Source of the DNA: Sesamum alatum
Taxonomy: Eukaryota; Streptophyta; Magnoliopsida; Lamiales; Pedaliaceae
Direction: 5' to 3'
Assembly: GCA_034509735.1 (NCBI GenBank)
Contig: JACGWO010000008.1
Location: 11,853,864 to 11,917,863 of the forward strand
Length of the DNA stretch: 64,000 nt
The notes beneath the pieces are model-generated. The model was not told where the DNA came from, searched no databases, and saw only the letters and a program-made list of their open reading frames with translations. Shown piece after piece: positions 22,908 to 32,430 of the stretch; positions within the stretch are counted from its first letter, which is position 1, and each line of letters begins with the position of its first letter. A program made the translations under genes and the position numbers.

Positions 22908-23873
22908 ATGCGAACAACACTGGCAGACTTGAAGCATTACTTGACAAACCCTCCGCTACTAGAGAACCCTAAGGTGGGCGAGGTACTATATCTGTACTTG
23001 GCAGTATTCGATGACGTAGTAAGTTCCGTATTAGTAAAAGAGGAAGCGGGGTCGCAAAGCCCGGTGTATTACGTGAGCAGGATGTTACAAGGAGCTGAAA
23101 ACAGATACATATTGATCGAAAAGTTGGCACTAGCCTTAGTTACCACCGCGAGGAAGTTGAGGCCATACTTCCAATCCCATAAAATCATCGTATTGACAAA
23201 TCACCCACTAAAACAAATCATGTCCAAACCGGATGCATCAGGTCGCCTGATCAAGTGGGCGGTCGAGCTCGGGGAATTTGACATTGAATACCAAGCAAGA
23301 ACTTCCATAAAAGCTCAAGTTTTTGCTGATTTTGTTATTGAGCTCGCAGGTGAACAGGAAATGAAAAAGCAGGAAAGCTGGTTGCTATATGTTGACGGAT
23401 TATCTAATGCGAGAAATGGGGGAGCTGGAATTCTATTACAAGAACCTGGTGGGATCAAGATCGAGATCATAGTAAAATTAGCATTTCCTGCCACCAACAA
23501 CGAGGCAGAATATGAGGCATTGATTTTGGGATTGAAAATGGCAAGGGAAACTGGGGCAAGGAAGTTGGATGTGTATACGGACTCACCGTTGGTTGCAATG
23601 TAGATTGAGGTATCATGTGAAACGTGCGAATGGTCCATGACACAATACTTGAAGAAGGTAAAGGAGATAATGGCTATGTTCGAGAAGTGTTCGATCCAGC
23701 AAATCCCTAGGGAGGAGAATGAGCAAGCTGATGCACTGTCTAAGTTCGGAGCTATGGTATCAGGGATAAGCGACCAGAATATATCAGTAATGGTCAATGA
23801 AAGGGCAGAAGTAGATGAACTAGCCTTAGATTGCAAAATGTTGAGGAGGAAAAATCTTGGAAAACAGACATAA
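22908..23873 (+). pseudogene. Tat pol: RNase H and second, archaeal-type RNase H
   Basis: The frame from 22908 has the first RNase H (LYLAVFDDVVSSVLVKEEAG, PVYYVSRMLQGAENRY, VLTNHPLKQIMSKPDASGRL) and, after the linker FADFVIELAG, a second one starting LLYVDGLSNARNGGAGILL with NNEAEYEALILGL and YTDSPL. Its D, E and D residues follow the archaeal-type RNase H pattern that marks Tat-lineage elements. A TAG at 23601 interrupts it; the next part has PREENEQADALSKFG. The double RNase H would remove the RNA strand during reverse transcription. Confidence 0.93.
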
Positions 23874-24136
23874 TTAGGTATCTCAAGGAGGGCAGTACCT
23901 AGCGACCCCGTTAAGGCTAGAAGGCTGAAATTCAAAGGGAACAGATTCACATATTGGGGGAGGAGCTTTACAAGAGAACGATTGAGGGACCACTTCTATA
24001 ATGCCTCACTCCAGAAAAGGCCCACTATGTACTTAGAGAAATCCATGAGGGAAGTTGTGGTAACCATTCTGGTGGCAGGTCGCTGGCCCAGAAACTGATG
24101 TGACAGGGATATTTTTGGCCTACACTAGTGAAAGAT
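23874..24136 (+). pseudogene. Tat pol: integrase N-terminus, before the solo LTR
   Basis: Pieces of the linker (DPVKARRLKFKGNRFTYWG) and of the zinc-binding part (EIHEGSCGNHSGG, with both His residues) lead to FWPTLVKD, where an LTR inserted. There are stops and a frameshift between them. The Cys part of the zinc site continues at 26119. Confidence 0.88.
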
Positions 24137-26113
24137 TGTTAGAATAGGTGACCATGTAGCCAATCTTGGCAGGAAAATATAACCTATGTCTAGACAATTT
24201 CAGTGTGTTTTAATAAATCATTTATGAATAAAGAAGTGAAATTCATATGGCATTACTTTGTTTGCGTTCACTTCTACTTGCTTTTTACATATCTGTTCGC
24301 TACGCAAACAAAACCCACGGACTGAGAATCTATTTCGGGGACTGGGACTACGCTTGGAGGTAGGTCCATGAAATCAGTCTTGCCGAATCAGTCCGGAAAT
24401 CTCCAAGTCAAGGAATCTCGAAAATGGGTATCAAGATTCCCTTTGAGACTTGCACTAAGCATCTGCTGTCGTGTTTCATCGACGGGTGACGAAGGTCTTC
24501 TAAGCAGTGTTAGTGGGTTAGCTTGCTAGGAAGTAGCTGACTGAGGTGACTCGCGGGAATCGTCTTACGGAGGACCTTGAGTATAGTCAGCAAGGTATGA
24601 CGTGTGTTCTCGGTTCCAATGGTACAGGTCAAGTCCTTTGACTTGAGGAACTGCTGAGTTTACCTGTATGTCAGGTCTGTATCTTAGATATGGTGAGAGA
24701 TTGCTAAGAAGCACTTGAGTAGTCATAAGCCATGTCTAGTGCAGCTCTGGTATACAGAGTGACAATAGTTTCCAAGAAAGGATCTGTCTCCTGTCAAAAG
24801 GCATTGACAGTTGAGTCTCACGTATGCTCTGTGTCTTGTCCCTAAAATCTGTGGCCACAGTAACTGAACAGAAGGGAAGGATTCCCTTGCAGCGTTTAGT
24901 AAGGACAGACCGACACTTAGGTCCAAAATGGGTACCTGCATTTTCCGTGCCCTAGACCCTAAGTGGTGAGACCGTAGACAGAAGGACAAGTGTACTGTTA
25001 GAACCTAAATGTTCATCCCCGAATATTTCACCTAGTCTCTAGTGCCATGGACCGTTGCTAGATGGCCACCCATGGTAATGGATGGATTCTAGGAATCCGA
25101 CCAAATCTAGCTGAAAGGTGAACCTAAAGAGTCACACACTATCCACACACACATTTAGTATTTAATTTAGAATTAAATATTGGAGAATAGGAATGATTAA
25201 ATTGGATTTAATCGGGTCCTTTATTTTCTTGGAGAATTAATTCCTTCTATTTGATAAAAGGAATTATATTAATAAATTAGATTTATTAAGGGAATTTATT
25301 TAATGGGCTTAAAATAAATATTTATATTTATTTTGCCTCCTGGAATATTTAAATAGGTTTTAAATATTCCATTAAATTAAATCAACGGTTGAGATGGAAA
25401 GGAGAGATGGATGGCTAGGATCGATTTGACTTGGTCAAATGCTACTTTGACTAGGACTTTGACTAGATTAAAATCCTAGTCAAAATAGAGTTCTTTAGAG
25501 TTGGAGTTTGAAGAGGATTAAACTCCTCCTCTATATAAACCCCTAGCCTCCTACAATTGGAGGATGATGATTCTTGAAAACACACACACAACACACACTC
25601 TCTCCTCTCCTCTCTCGTCCGCCCCTCTCTTTCTCTCACCAAGAAAATATTATTTTTCTTGTTCTTTTGTTCTTGGAACAATTGAACTAAGGAAGATCGA
25701 TCCCGTTAATTCATAACGCATGGTTGATCTACCCTCTCCAAAATAATACTTGTTCGTTCTAGCACGACGTGCAAGAACACGTGGGTGGATCGTGTGTCAC
25801 GATTTGGAGGATCTCAAGAACGAGGTCTTGGTGCAAAACGGGGAACAACGCGAGTAGCCATTGAAGACAAAAACGACAACGGGTAGGTCTCGTTTTAAGA
25901 TTTTCGTCCCTCTTTATTTTTCAATCCTATGGCCTCCATGATTATTGTATGTTGTTTATGTCATGAGATACACCGAACACCCGGGAATCTCAAGGGCACA
26001 CCCCTTGAGCGTGTTCTTTAATTTCTATTAGAGCATGTTTTAATTCCGCAATTTTATTTTATACCGCGCTTCCGCATTCGCGCTATTTTTTCGGGACGAT
26101 CCACAATATTTCA
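24137..26113 (+). mobile_element. Solo LTR, 1977 bp, inserted in Tat integrase
   Basis: It begins TGTTAGAATAGGTGACC and ends CACAATATTTCA, with identical target duplications AAGAT at 24132-24136 and 26114-26118. The integrase frame resumes in phase once the LTR and one TSD are removed. TATATAAA at 25532-25539 is a plausible promoter, followed by a CA/CT-rich leader. No internal region remains. It is closest to the solo LTR at 58353-60350. An antisense ORF of 88 codons (24989-24723) is discussed under rejected items. Confidence 0.96.
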
Positions 26114-26118
26114 AAGAT

Positions 26119-27063
26119 GCCATGGATTTCACCAGGAAATACGAGAGCTGTCAGAAGTACGCCTTGCTAATTCATACACCAGCGACCTCGATGGAACCTA
26201 TCAAAATAGCTTGCCCTTTCGATCAGTGGGGAATCGACATCATAGGACCATTTCCCTTGGCACCGGCCCAACAAAAGTTTGTCATAGTGGCTGTGGAATA
26301 CTTCTCAAAATGGGTAGAGGTCGAGGCCTTAGCAAAAATTTCTGAAAAATGAGGTGATAAATTTCATTTGGGAAAACATAATCTGCAGGTTTGGTGTACC
26401 TAGAGTCTTGATCTCGGATAATGGTACTCAATTCCAAGGAAAGGGAATCATAACTTGGTGTAAAGAACTAAAGATACAACAAAATTTCACTTCTGTGGGG
26501 AACCCGCAGGTGAACGGACAAACTGAGGTGACAAATCGCACGTTACTGCAGCATTTGAAAACGCGACTCGAAGGAGCGAAGGGGTCGTGGGTCGAGGAGT
26601 TACCAGGAGTACTATGGGCATATCGCACTACACCCTGATCCTCGACAGGTGAGTCCCCATTTGTTTAGTTTATGGACTGAAGCAATAATCCCTGCAAAAA
26701 TTGGAGAAATGACAGCACGGGTCGCACATTATGACCCTCAGACAAACCAAGAAGAGCGTGCATTCGACCTTACCAACATTGAGGAGAAGAGGGATCGCGC
26801 TTATGCCAAAATATTGCACCACAAAAATCTGATGATGAGAAGTTATAATCACAAAGTAATGTCAAGGTAATTCCAGGTCAGAGATCTAGTGCTGAAAAAG
26901 GTGGAGGTGTCCAAACATGTGGGCAAATTAGATCTAGCCTGGGAAGGCCCGTATAAAGTCATCGAGATCAGAAAGCAAGGAACATATAGATTACAAGGCA
27001 TGGATGGAAAAGATTTGCCGAGACCATGGAATGTCCATAACTTGAAGAAATTCTACGCATAAA
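26119..27063 (+). pseudogene. Tat pol: integrase core and C-terminus
   Basis: After the solo LTR, AMDFTRKYESCQKYALL continues the zinc site, but the first Cys of the usual C-x2-C is Tyr. The catalytic core shows WGIDIIGPFP (Asp codon 26236-26238), LISDNGTQF (Asp 26417-26419) and NGQTEVTNR (Glu 26525-26527), a D,D-35-E spacing. A stop and frame shift lie near 26350, another after YRTTP at 26637. The C-terminal part (FQVRDLVLKKVEVS, LAWEGPYKVIEIRKQGTYRL) ends NLKKFYA and TAA at 27060-27062. The protein would insert element cDNA. Confidence 0.93.
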
Positions 27064-27080
27064 AGCTCTGAGATCGAGTT

Positions 27081-27450
27081 GCCTGTGAAAGGCCCATGCT
27101 ACATCTAGAAAACAAGGAAACACGCGACCGGATGCATGATCTGATTGAAGACGAGGATTGACGATCTGTGAAAGATCATCTTTTTGTAATCTGTGAAAGA
27201 TCATCCTTTTGTGATCTGTGAAAGATCACCTATTTGCGATCTGAGAAAGATCATTGCTTTTGTAAGGATGGGTAACGACCTGAGAAAGGTCATCTATTGC
27301 ACGAATCCATATTGCTTTCAATTTAAAAAGCCTGTGAAAGGCCTTTATATTTCTTGCAAGAATCTCCTTTATGTTTACATCGCCCAAATAAGGATCACAG
27401 CACAAGCCTTAATAATACGGCGTGAAGTCATCTAAAGTCTGAAAAAGACT
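27081..27450 (+). repeat. Series of eight small hairpins with constant loop
   Basis: Eight short inverted repeats share the loop TGTGAAA (or TGAGAAA, TGAAAAA) while the stems differ but still pair: GCC/GGC at 27081-27093, GATC/GATC at 27163-27177, ATC/GAT at 27189-27201, GTGATC/GATCAC at 27211-27228, GATC/GATC at 27238-27252, GACC/GGTC at 27277-27291, GCC/GGC at 27330-27342 and AGTC/GACT at 27436-27450. They lie in the non-coding part right after the pol stop. Their function is unknown. Confidence 0.8.
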
Positions 27451-27992
27451 AAGTTTATTCGAGATAAATCATCTGAAAAAGACTAACTCATCCGAAGTAA
27501 CAAACGACCTCGACCTAAAGGAGAGGAGATCCAAGAATAACTTATGCATTCAAAATCACAACACCCGAATAAACAACCTAGAATAAGCTGCAAATTTACT
27601 CATGCAAAAGCAATCCAAAAGAGTTTCATTAAGTTCGTGAAGATGATTACAAAATATTGCGAGATCAGAGAATCACCAAACAAAAGGCTATTTCACTGTA
27701 GGCGACTGTGCAATCTCACAAACATGAACATTTACATCCATCCCAAACAAAAGGTAAGTATATCATACACCAATCAACGGAAGTCCAATATCGGCAATCA
27801 AGGATGCGAACTCATCCTCGCCAGAGACCTCAGGCGCAACTTCAGAAGGATAAGGCTGGAGCTGGGCGCCAAGTGAGGAGTCCAGTTGGCTCTGGTCGAA
27901 CCCCTCGACAATGCCCTAAAGATGTTGAACTTGAGCAATACACTTGTCGAAGCCATCGTTAAGAAACTGGCGGATTGGAGGTCGACGGCCAT
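27451..27992. other. 3' region of the Tat element between hairpins and antisense ORF
   Basis: ORFs of 60-110 codons on both strands overlap here without a recognisable family. The minus-strand ORF at 27992-27798 may be a decayed extension of the antisense gene, since it lies in its reading direction just past its stop. Confidence 0.5.
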
Positions 27993-28385
27993 TTAAAAAG
28001 CTGGAGCCTTGATGAAATCCCCGGCACCTTGGAGTCGGGCACTAGAAAGAGATCGCTTGTACTGGTCGGATTGAAGGAAGGATTCTCGACCTTCGGTAAG
28101 GCCTTCGGTTTTCCCCGCAAGAAGGTCGGTCGAGAAGCCGTCAATGCGACCTTGCTCTAAGGCATCGGCGACCTGCTTCTTGTTCTCCTCCATGGTCGCT
28201 GATAGCCAAGTCTCTAGGGCAATGACCCAAGCATCTGCAGCAGCCTTAGCCTCCAAGACCTCTTTCTCCGCGGTCCTGGCATTTTCGAGACTCTGTTCGA
28301 GTTCGTGGATCTTTTTCTCAGCATCGGCCTTATCATTCCGAAACATCGAACACTTCAAAGCCAGGTTATGGCTAAAAGCCGAGGC

Positions 28386-28462
28386 CTGTAAAGACGATCA
28401 GAATAGGAAAGGGTCGAATTAGGCGACAATCAACATAACAGTTCAAATTCAAAGATGAATAC
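28386..28462 (-). other. Probable intron 2 of the antisense ORF
   Basis: On the minus strand it starts GTATTCATC after ..TTAATGCAG and ends GTCTTTACAG before GCCTCGGC. Removing it keeps the frame open and joins two long ORFs. Confidence 0.65.
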
Positions 28463-29177
28463 CTGCATTAAAACATGCGCGAGATGCTCTTCGACCCGGG
28501 TATGGGCAGTCTGGGCCAACAACACCTGATCGCAATCTAGATAGCAGGCCTTATATAATTCGAAAGAATCTTGGCCCACCAGAGTACGCAACACAAAGCT
28601 GCGTGCAGAGATCGCCCAATCGGGATTAAGTTTCTCCCCATCCATTTCAGCGACCCGGCTGCTCGGGGTTTTGATATCCTCGCGAGCCTGTTTCCACCAT
28701 GTAACCAAATCCTTAAAATGTTTGGTGTTCTCCTTTTCTCAGCCGCGTCCTTGGCCGCACGACGCTCTGCTTTCTTGCTCGACCGCTTGCTTGATTTGCT
28801 GGAACTCTTACCTTTGCTGTGACGCTTGCCCTTGCGCTTGCGCTTCCTTGCCTTGCTCGATTCGCCGGCCACCCGAGCAGCCTCAGCTTCCTCATTCGCT
28901 CCTTTCGAGCCGCTAGAGGCGATTTTGATGGCAGCAAGGGCGCCCGAAGGGATGATAGCGGATGGCCCCGTATGGGTATCACTTGGGGTCGCAAGGAAAA
29001 CTGAGCCAACGACCTTGATCGGGGCCGATACTTGGCGCTCAGAGGATTCACTAGGTTGATCTGCTACAGGGGCAGCAACGATCTCAGCATTTGCAGGGGG
29101 GATCACGGCTGCTAGTGAATTCCTCCTTCACAAATTACGAGTGAGCTCAGCGACACGAGCATTCATCACTGCGTCTT

Positions 29178-29256
29178 CTACAAAGAAAGAAACAAACAGG
29201 TTACAGGGTAAAAGAGAGGATACATAAAAGGCAAGAAGGTTTGAAGATTTAATCAC
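29178..29256 (-). other. Probable intron 1 of the antisense ORF
   Basis: On the minus strand it starts GTGATTAAATC after ..CCCTAG and ends TTTCTTTGTAG before AAGACGCAG. The exons join in frame and the acceptor has a pyrimidine-rich run. Confidence 0.6.
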
Positions 29257-29633
29257 CTAGGGAACCTTGTACTCGCAGGGGTGCCGGAGAGAGGCCAACT
29301 AGCTTCAACACTTCCTTTGATAGAAGTTTTCTCGGATCATAAGTTTCAGAAGTTATAACATTTATTTGGTCACCCTCCAGCCCCCCATCTGAGCCTCAGG
29401 TTCGGGTTTAGTGATACGCCAATCACATCGAAAAGGCCAAGTTAGACTAGAAGGTGGTCGAATGAAAATAAAGCGTGCCTTCCAAGGGTCGACATTGGAA
29501 CGAAGTTTATCAAGATATTTACATTCTGATCGCGTGGAGAGATAATAAAAACCCCATTCGCTAGAAACGGTTCTTAGAGACGACGTTCCGCGAGATGGCT
29601 TTTCGACTTCTCCTAGTGCAAAAACTTACACTA

Positions 29634-29651
29634 GAAGAAGTGGGGGACTAA
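29634..29651 (+). other. Polypurine tract of the Tat element
   Basis: agaagaagtgggggactaa abuts the 3' LTR start TGATGGGGG. It is purine-rich and in the expected place. Confidence 0.8.
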
Positions 29652-30132
29652 TGATGGGGGTGTAACCCAATCCACCACAAAAGACTAGAATACCCTCAAA
29701 GGAGGCCTAAAATCACTAGAAGACCCCTGGACCCGCGCACAATTTGGACAGGTCGAATCGAATTAGCGACCCGGTTTGTACCACACGCCAGGTGTCCAGA
29801 TCTAGATGCTTGATGCCAAAATACCTCAGACTCGGGAGATGAGGCCACGTGGCCCCACAAGTACGGACACTTGGTGCTATAAATATATCTACCCCGTAGC
29901 ATTTAAGGTAAGTTATTCTCGTAATATTCGACCCGATTGTTCTGCCAATTCTCCATATTTTCATCTCGACCAGTGTCTAACTTAAGCATCTGAGGGTCTA
30001 CGTCGAGGACGCTCCCGGCTAGCCTAACATGCTTTCCTCTTCTCAGGTTACTTGTCTGAGAGGCTTACGACATCGAGCTCAGAGGTACGTAGTCAAAGAG
30101 AACACTTGAGATCGAGTAGGTGACCCGGATCA
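29652..30132 (+). repeat. 3' LTR of the Tat element (481 bp)
   Basis: It begins TGATGGGGGTG and ends CCGGATCA next to TSD AATAT (30133-30137). G-box palindrome GCCACGTGGC at 29844-29853 and CTATAAATA at 29878-29886 match the 5' LTR. It lacks the 24-bp palindrome found at 6012-6035. Confidence 0.95.
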
Positions 30133-30137
30133 AATAT

Positions 30138-30153
30138 CGTCCTCGTCTTCCAT
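30138..30153 (-). pseudogene. 5' part of the small ORF split by the Tat insertion
   Basis: An ATG on the minus strand at 30153 starts an acidic MEDEDD stretch that continues in frame at 5916 after removal of the Tat element. See 5834-5916. Nothing upstream extends it except the TIR-element end at 30173-30233. Confidence 0.35.
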
Positions 30154-30172
30154 CTCGGTATAACTGTGACTT

Positions 30173-30233
30173 TATTTAAAGGATGAAAAATGCAACACAC
30201 CTATAAATACAGGCGAAAAACTGAAATTTTACC
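30173..30233. repeat. Terminal piece of a TIR element
   Basis: 'gcaacacacctata' and 'aactgaaatttt' occur here in the same order as at the right end of the TIR element ending at 48236 ('gcaacacacctatag', 'aactgaaatttgcct'). It is a diverged terminus of the same family. Confidence 0.65.
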
Positions 30234-32430
30234 TTCTATTTATTGATTCACTGATATTAATACATTAAGTTTTTGATTTCATACAAATTGTCAAATTTTT
30301 TTTTCTTATTTTTTATAGTCAAACTTTCTTTTTAAGCTTCCATTTTTATCCAGATTGTTAAATTGAATACTACTTTATTTAATAATTGACGCATTATTTT
30401 TCAAATTTAATATATTTTGAGCTTTATGGATTTGTATATGTTACAATACAAAAATATTTTAATACTTTATAAATGTATGGTATTTCATTTTCAATTTTTT
30501 GTTTATATTTTGTTCTTTTTTTTTTATTTAAAGAACATGCTTATGATTGTATGTTGGAACAATTTTGTGTATAGTTTAAATCAATTATTTTAAAAATTAC
30601 AACTATACATTTCCTTTTTTTCTCATTTTTTATTTAGTTTTTTCTTTATAATTGTTTTAACCCTTTTCTTTTATTTTGTCTATCTACAAATGTTTTGTCA
30701 TTGCATAATAATATATTTTTTCATTAATGTAAACTGCAACTTAATAGAGTAATAATACTAGTTTCTTTTTCTTGATTCATGTATTACCCAATGATTTCTT
30801 TTTTTATTATTTTTTATGCTCAATTTCAAGTCTCATATGTGATATTTCCTCTTCTTTTTTTTTTTTGTTAATCTTTTTTTTTTTCATCTTTTAGATATTA
30901 TTTTTTCCTTTTTTCTTGTCGAGAATTTTTTATGAAGTGTTCTTCTTTGGAGTTTTATGATTTTATGATTTATGTATTTGCTTTTATGTGAAATGTTGTT
31001 TCTCATTTATATATTGTAAATTATGTATTCTCTCAACTGCTATAAAGATAAGGTAAGTTATTGCTTATTATTAATTTGTTACTTAGAAACTTTATTTGCA
31101 TAATTATTGTGCATAAGAAGTAATTTGCAACAATCATTTGAGTTTCAATAATTTGCATCATACAATATCTAATCAATTAACACATAATCAATTGTTTTAA
31201 GAATATATATTTCACTATTCTCTACGTGGACTAAAATTTAGTTTATACAACTTAATAAAACATATAAATGTTTATGAATTTAATTTTTATTTTTATTTAA
31301 AATTTAATTTAATATCTTAGCCAGTACAAAAAATATTTCGTTTGCCTTTTATATTTTTCTTATCAATTATTTTATTTAATATATTCATGAAACATGTGAT
31401 TCATATGCTAATCATAATCTTTTTTCTGTAATCTTTTACCTGTTTTTTCAAACAATAATATATCTATCCCAAGTCCACGTATTATACAGAAAAGGAGAAG
31501 ATTACAAGTCGAAGTATGGACAATGTTTTCTTTTCATTGCTTTTTAATATTTTTCATTATCAATTGTTTATTCATGATTTTTATGTAATTTACGTGTTAA
31601 TCATAATTTGTTAAGTTCAATTTAGCTTATTATCATACTTATTACGGTTATTTTATTAATACTCTTTTACACAAAGATTGATTTTGCATATATTTCTTAT
31701 CGGTCAGTTTTGCTTTTTGTTTTTTTATTACCAATTCTTTTATATTTTGATTTCATAAATTATGGAATATGTATACAGTTGGGGTTCAAAATTATATATA
31801 TATATATATATATATATTGAAAGTAAACTCTATTTTTTATTTATTTATGTTTACTCCCATACATTTTTTTTATTATTTTGTTGATAATTTTTTGCAAGGA
31901 TATTGAATTTTGCGTATACTTCTTTTCAGTAAGTATTCATACTTTTCTTGATTTTTTATTTTGTATTGTCCATTATTTTATTTACTGAGTTCATGAATCA
32001 TGTGATATAAAGATTAATTTGGTTTTTGTTTTTTTATGAGCAAGGTCTTTTTTTTTTATTATTTTATGAGTTCTAGCAGTTTTTATGCACTTGCGAGCAT
32101 AAATAAGTATAAATTTACCCTTATTCTTAAATGTAATATTGTTTATCTTCTGAATCAATACATAATTTTATCTCATACTAATTATCTCATCACAATTATA
32201 TTTACTGTTATCTTACTTTGATTGTTCTATTATTAGTTTTTGCAAAGAGATTGAATTTTGCATATATCTCTTACTGGAGAGTATTCATACTGCATTATAT
32301 TTATTGAGTTCATGAAAGTTGTGTAGTATCCATTAATTTTGTTTTTTTATGATCAAGGTTTTTCTTTATAAGTTTTATTTATTGAAAAATAATTATTTTT
32401 ATCCTATCTATATATCTATATATATATATA
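30234..32430. repeat. AT-rich repeat array, first copy of the Helitron-like family
   Basis: No gene. The part near 30700-30790 matches 33255-33310 and 36700-36760. From about 31360 to 32340 a loose unit of roughly 200-350 bp recurs around 'ttgaattttgcatatat..ctt', 'gtattcatac' and 'gagttcatgaa..atgtgat'. Copies are strongly diverged, so the boundaries are approximate. (AT)n tracts lie at 31791-31818 and 32412-32440. Confidence 0.5.

Larger units (their letters stand above)
27993..29625 (-). pseudogene. Antisense, apparently spliced ORF of the Tat element
   Basis: The minus strand carries a gene in three exons. Exon 1 (about 29625-29257) contains EWGFYYLSTRSECKYLDKLR and TWPFRCDWRITKPEPEAQMG. 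A 79-bp GT-AG intron (29178-29256) leads in frame to exon 2 (29177-28463), with a strongly basic KRKRKGKRHSKGKSSSK segment, probably a nuclear signal. A 77-bp GT-AG intron (28386-28462) leads in frame to exon 3 (28385-27993), a Glu/Ala-rich likely coiled coil starting ASAFSHNLALKCSMFRNDKA. Damage: a TGA near 29130, a one-base shift near 28735 and one in a G-run near 29385. Antisense genes before the 3' LTR are known in Tat relatives such as Grande and Retand; the function is unknown. Confidence 0.72.
5917..30132 (+). mobile_element. Ty3/gypsy retrotransposon of the Tat type, carrying three nested insertions
   Basis: Both ends begin TGATGGGGGTG and finish in GGATCA or AAATCA, with identical 5-bp target duplications AATAT at 5912-5916 and 30133-30137. 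The order is LTR, PBS, gag, protease, reverse transcriptase, RNase H, a second archaeal-type RNase H, integrase, a long 3' region with an antisense ORF, polypurine tract and LTR. The second RNase H and the antisense gene are traits of Tat-lineage elements (Retand, Grande, Ogre relatives). Removing the insertions at 7609-9858, 10282-21448 and 24137-26113, each with its own TSD, leaves roughly 8.8 kb. Many stops and frameshifts make it non-functional as read. Confidence 0.95.

Noticed and set aside
24723..24989. 88-codon ORF antisense to the solo LTR, kept also in the solo LTR at 59498-59764
   Set aside because: The two copies differ at about ten residues, and I count clearly more non-synonymous than synonymous changes, so there is no sign of protein selection. 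The first codon is TTG, not ATG. The frame is most simply kept because the two LTRs are recent relatives.
27163..27252. Regularly spaced repeats resembling a CRISPR array
   Set aside because: Units are only about 15 bases with variable arms, the setting is a plant retrotransposon, and there are no cas genes.
28571..29059. Plus-strand ORFs of 61-83 codons
   Set aside because: They are shadows of the minus-strand antisense gene of the Tat element; their Cys/Leu-rich composition mirrors its basic, Glu-rich coding sequence.
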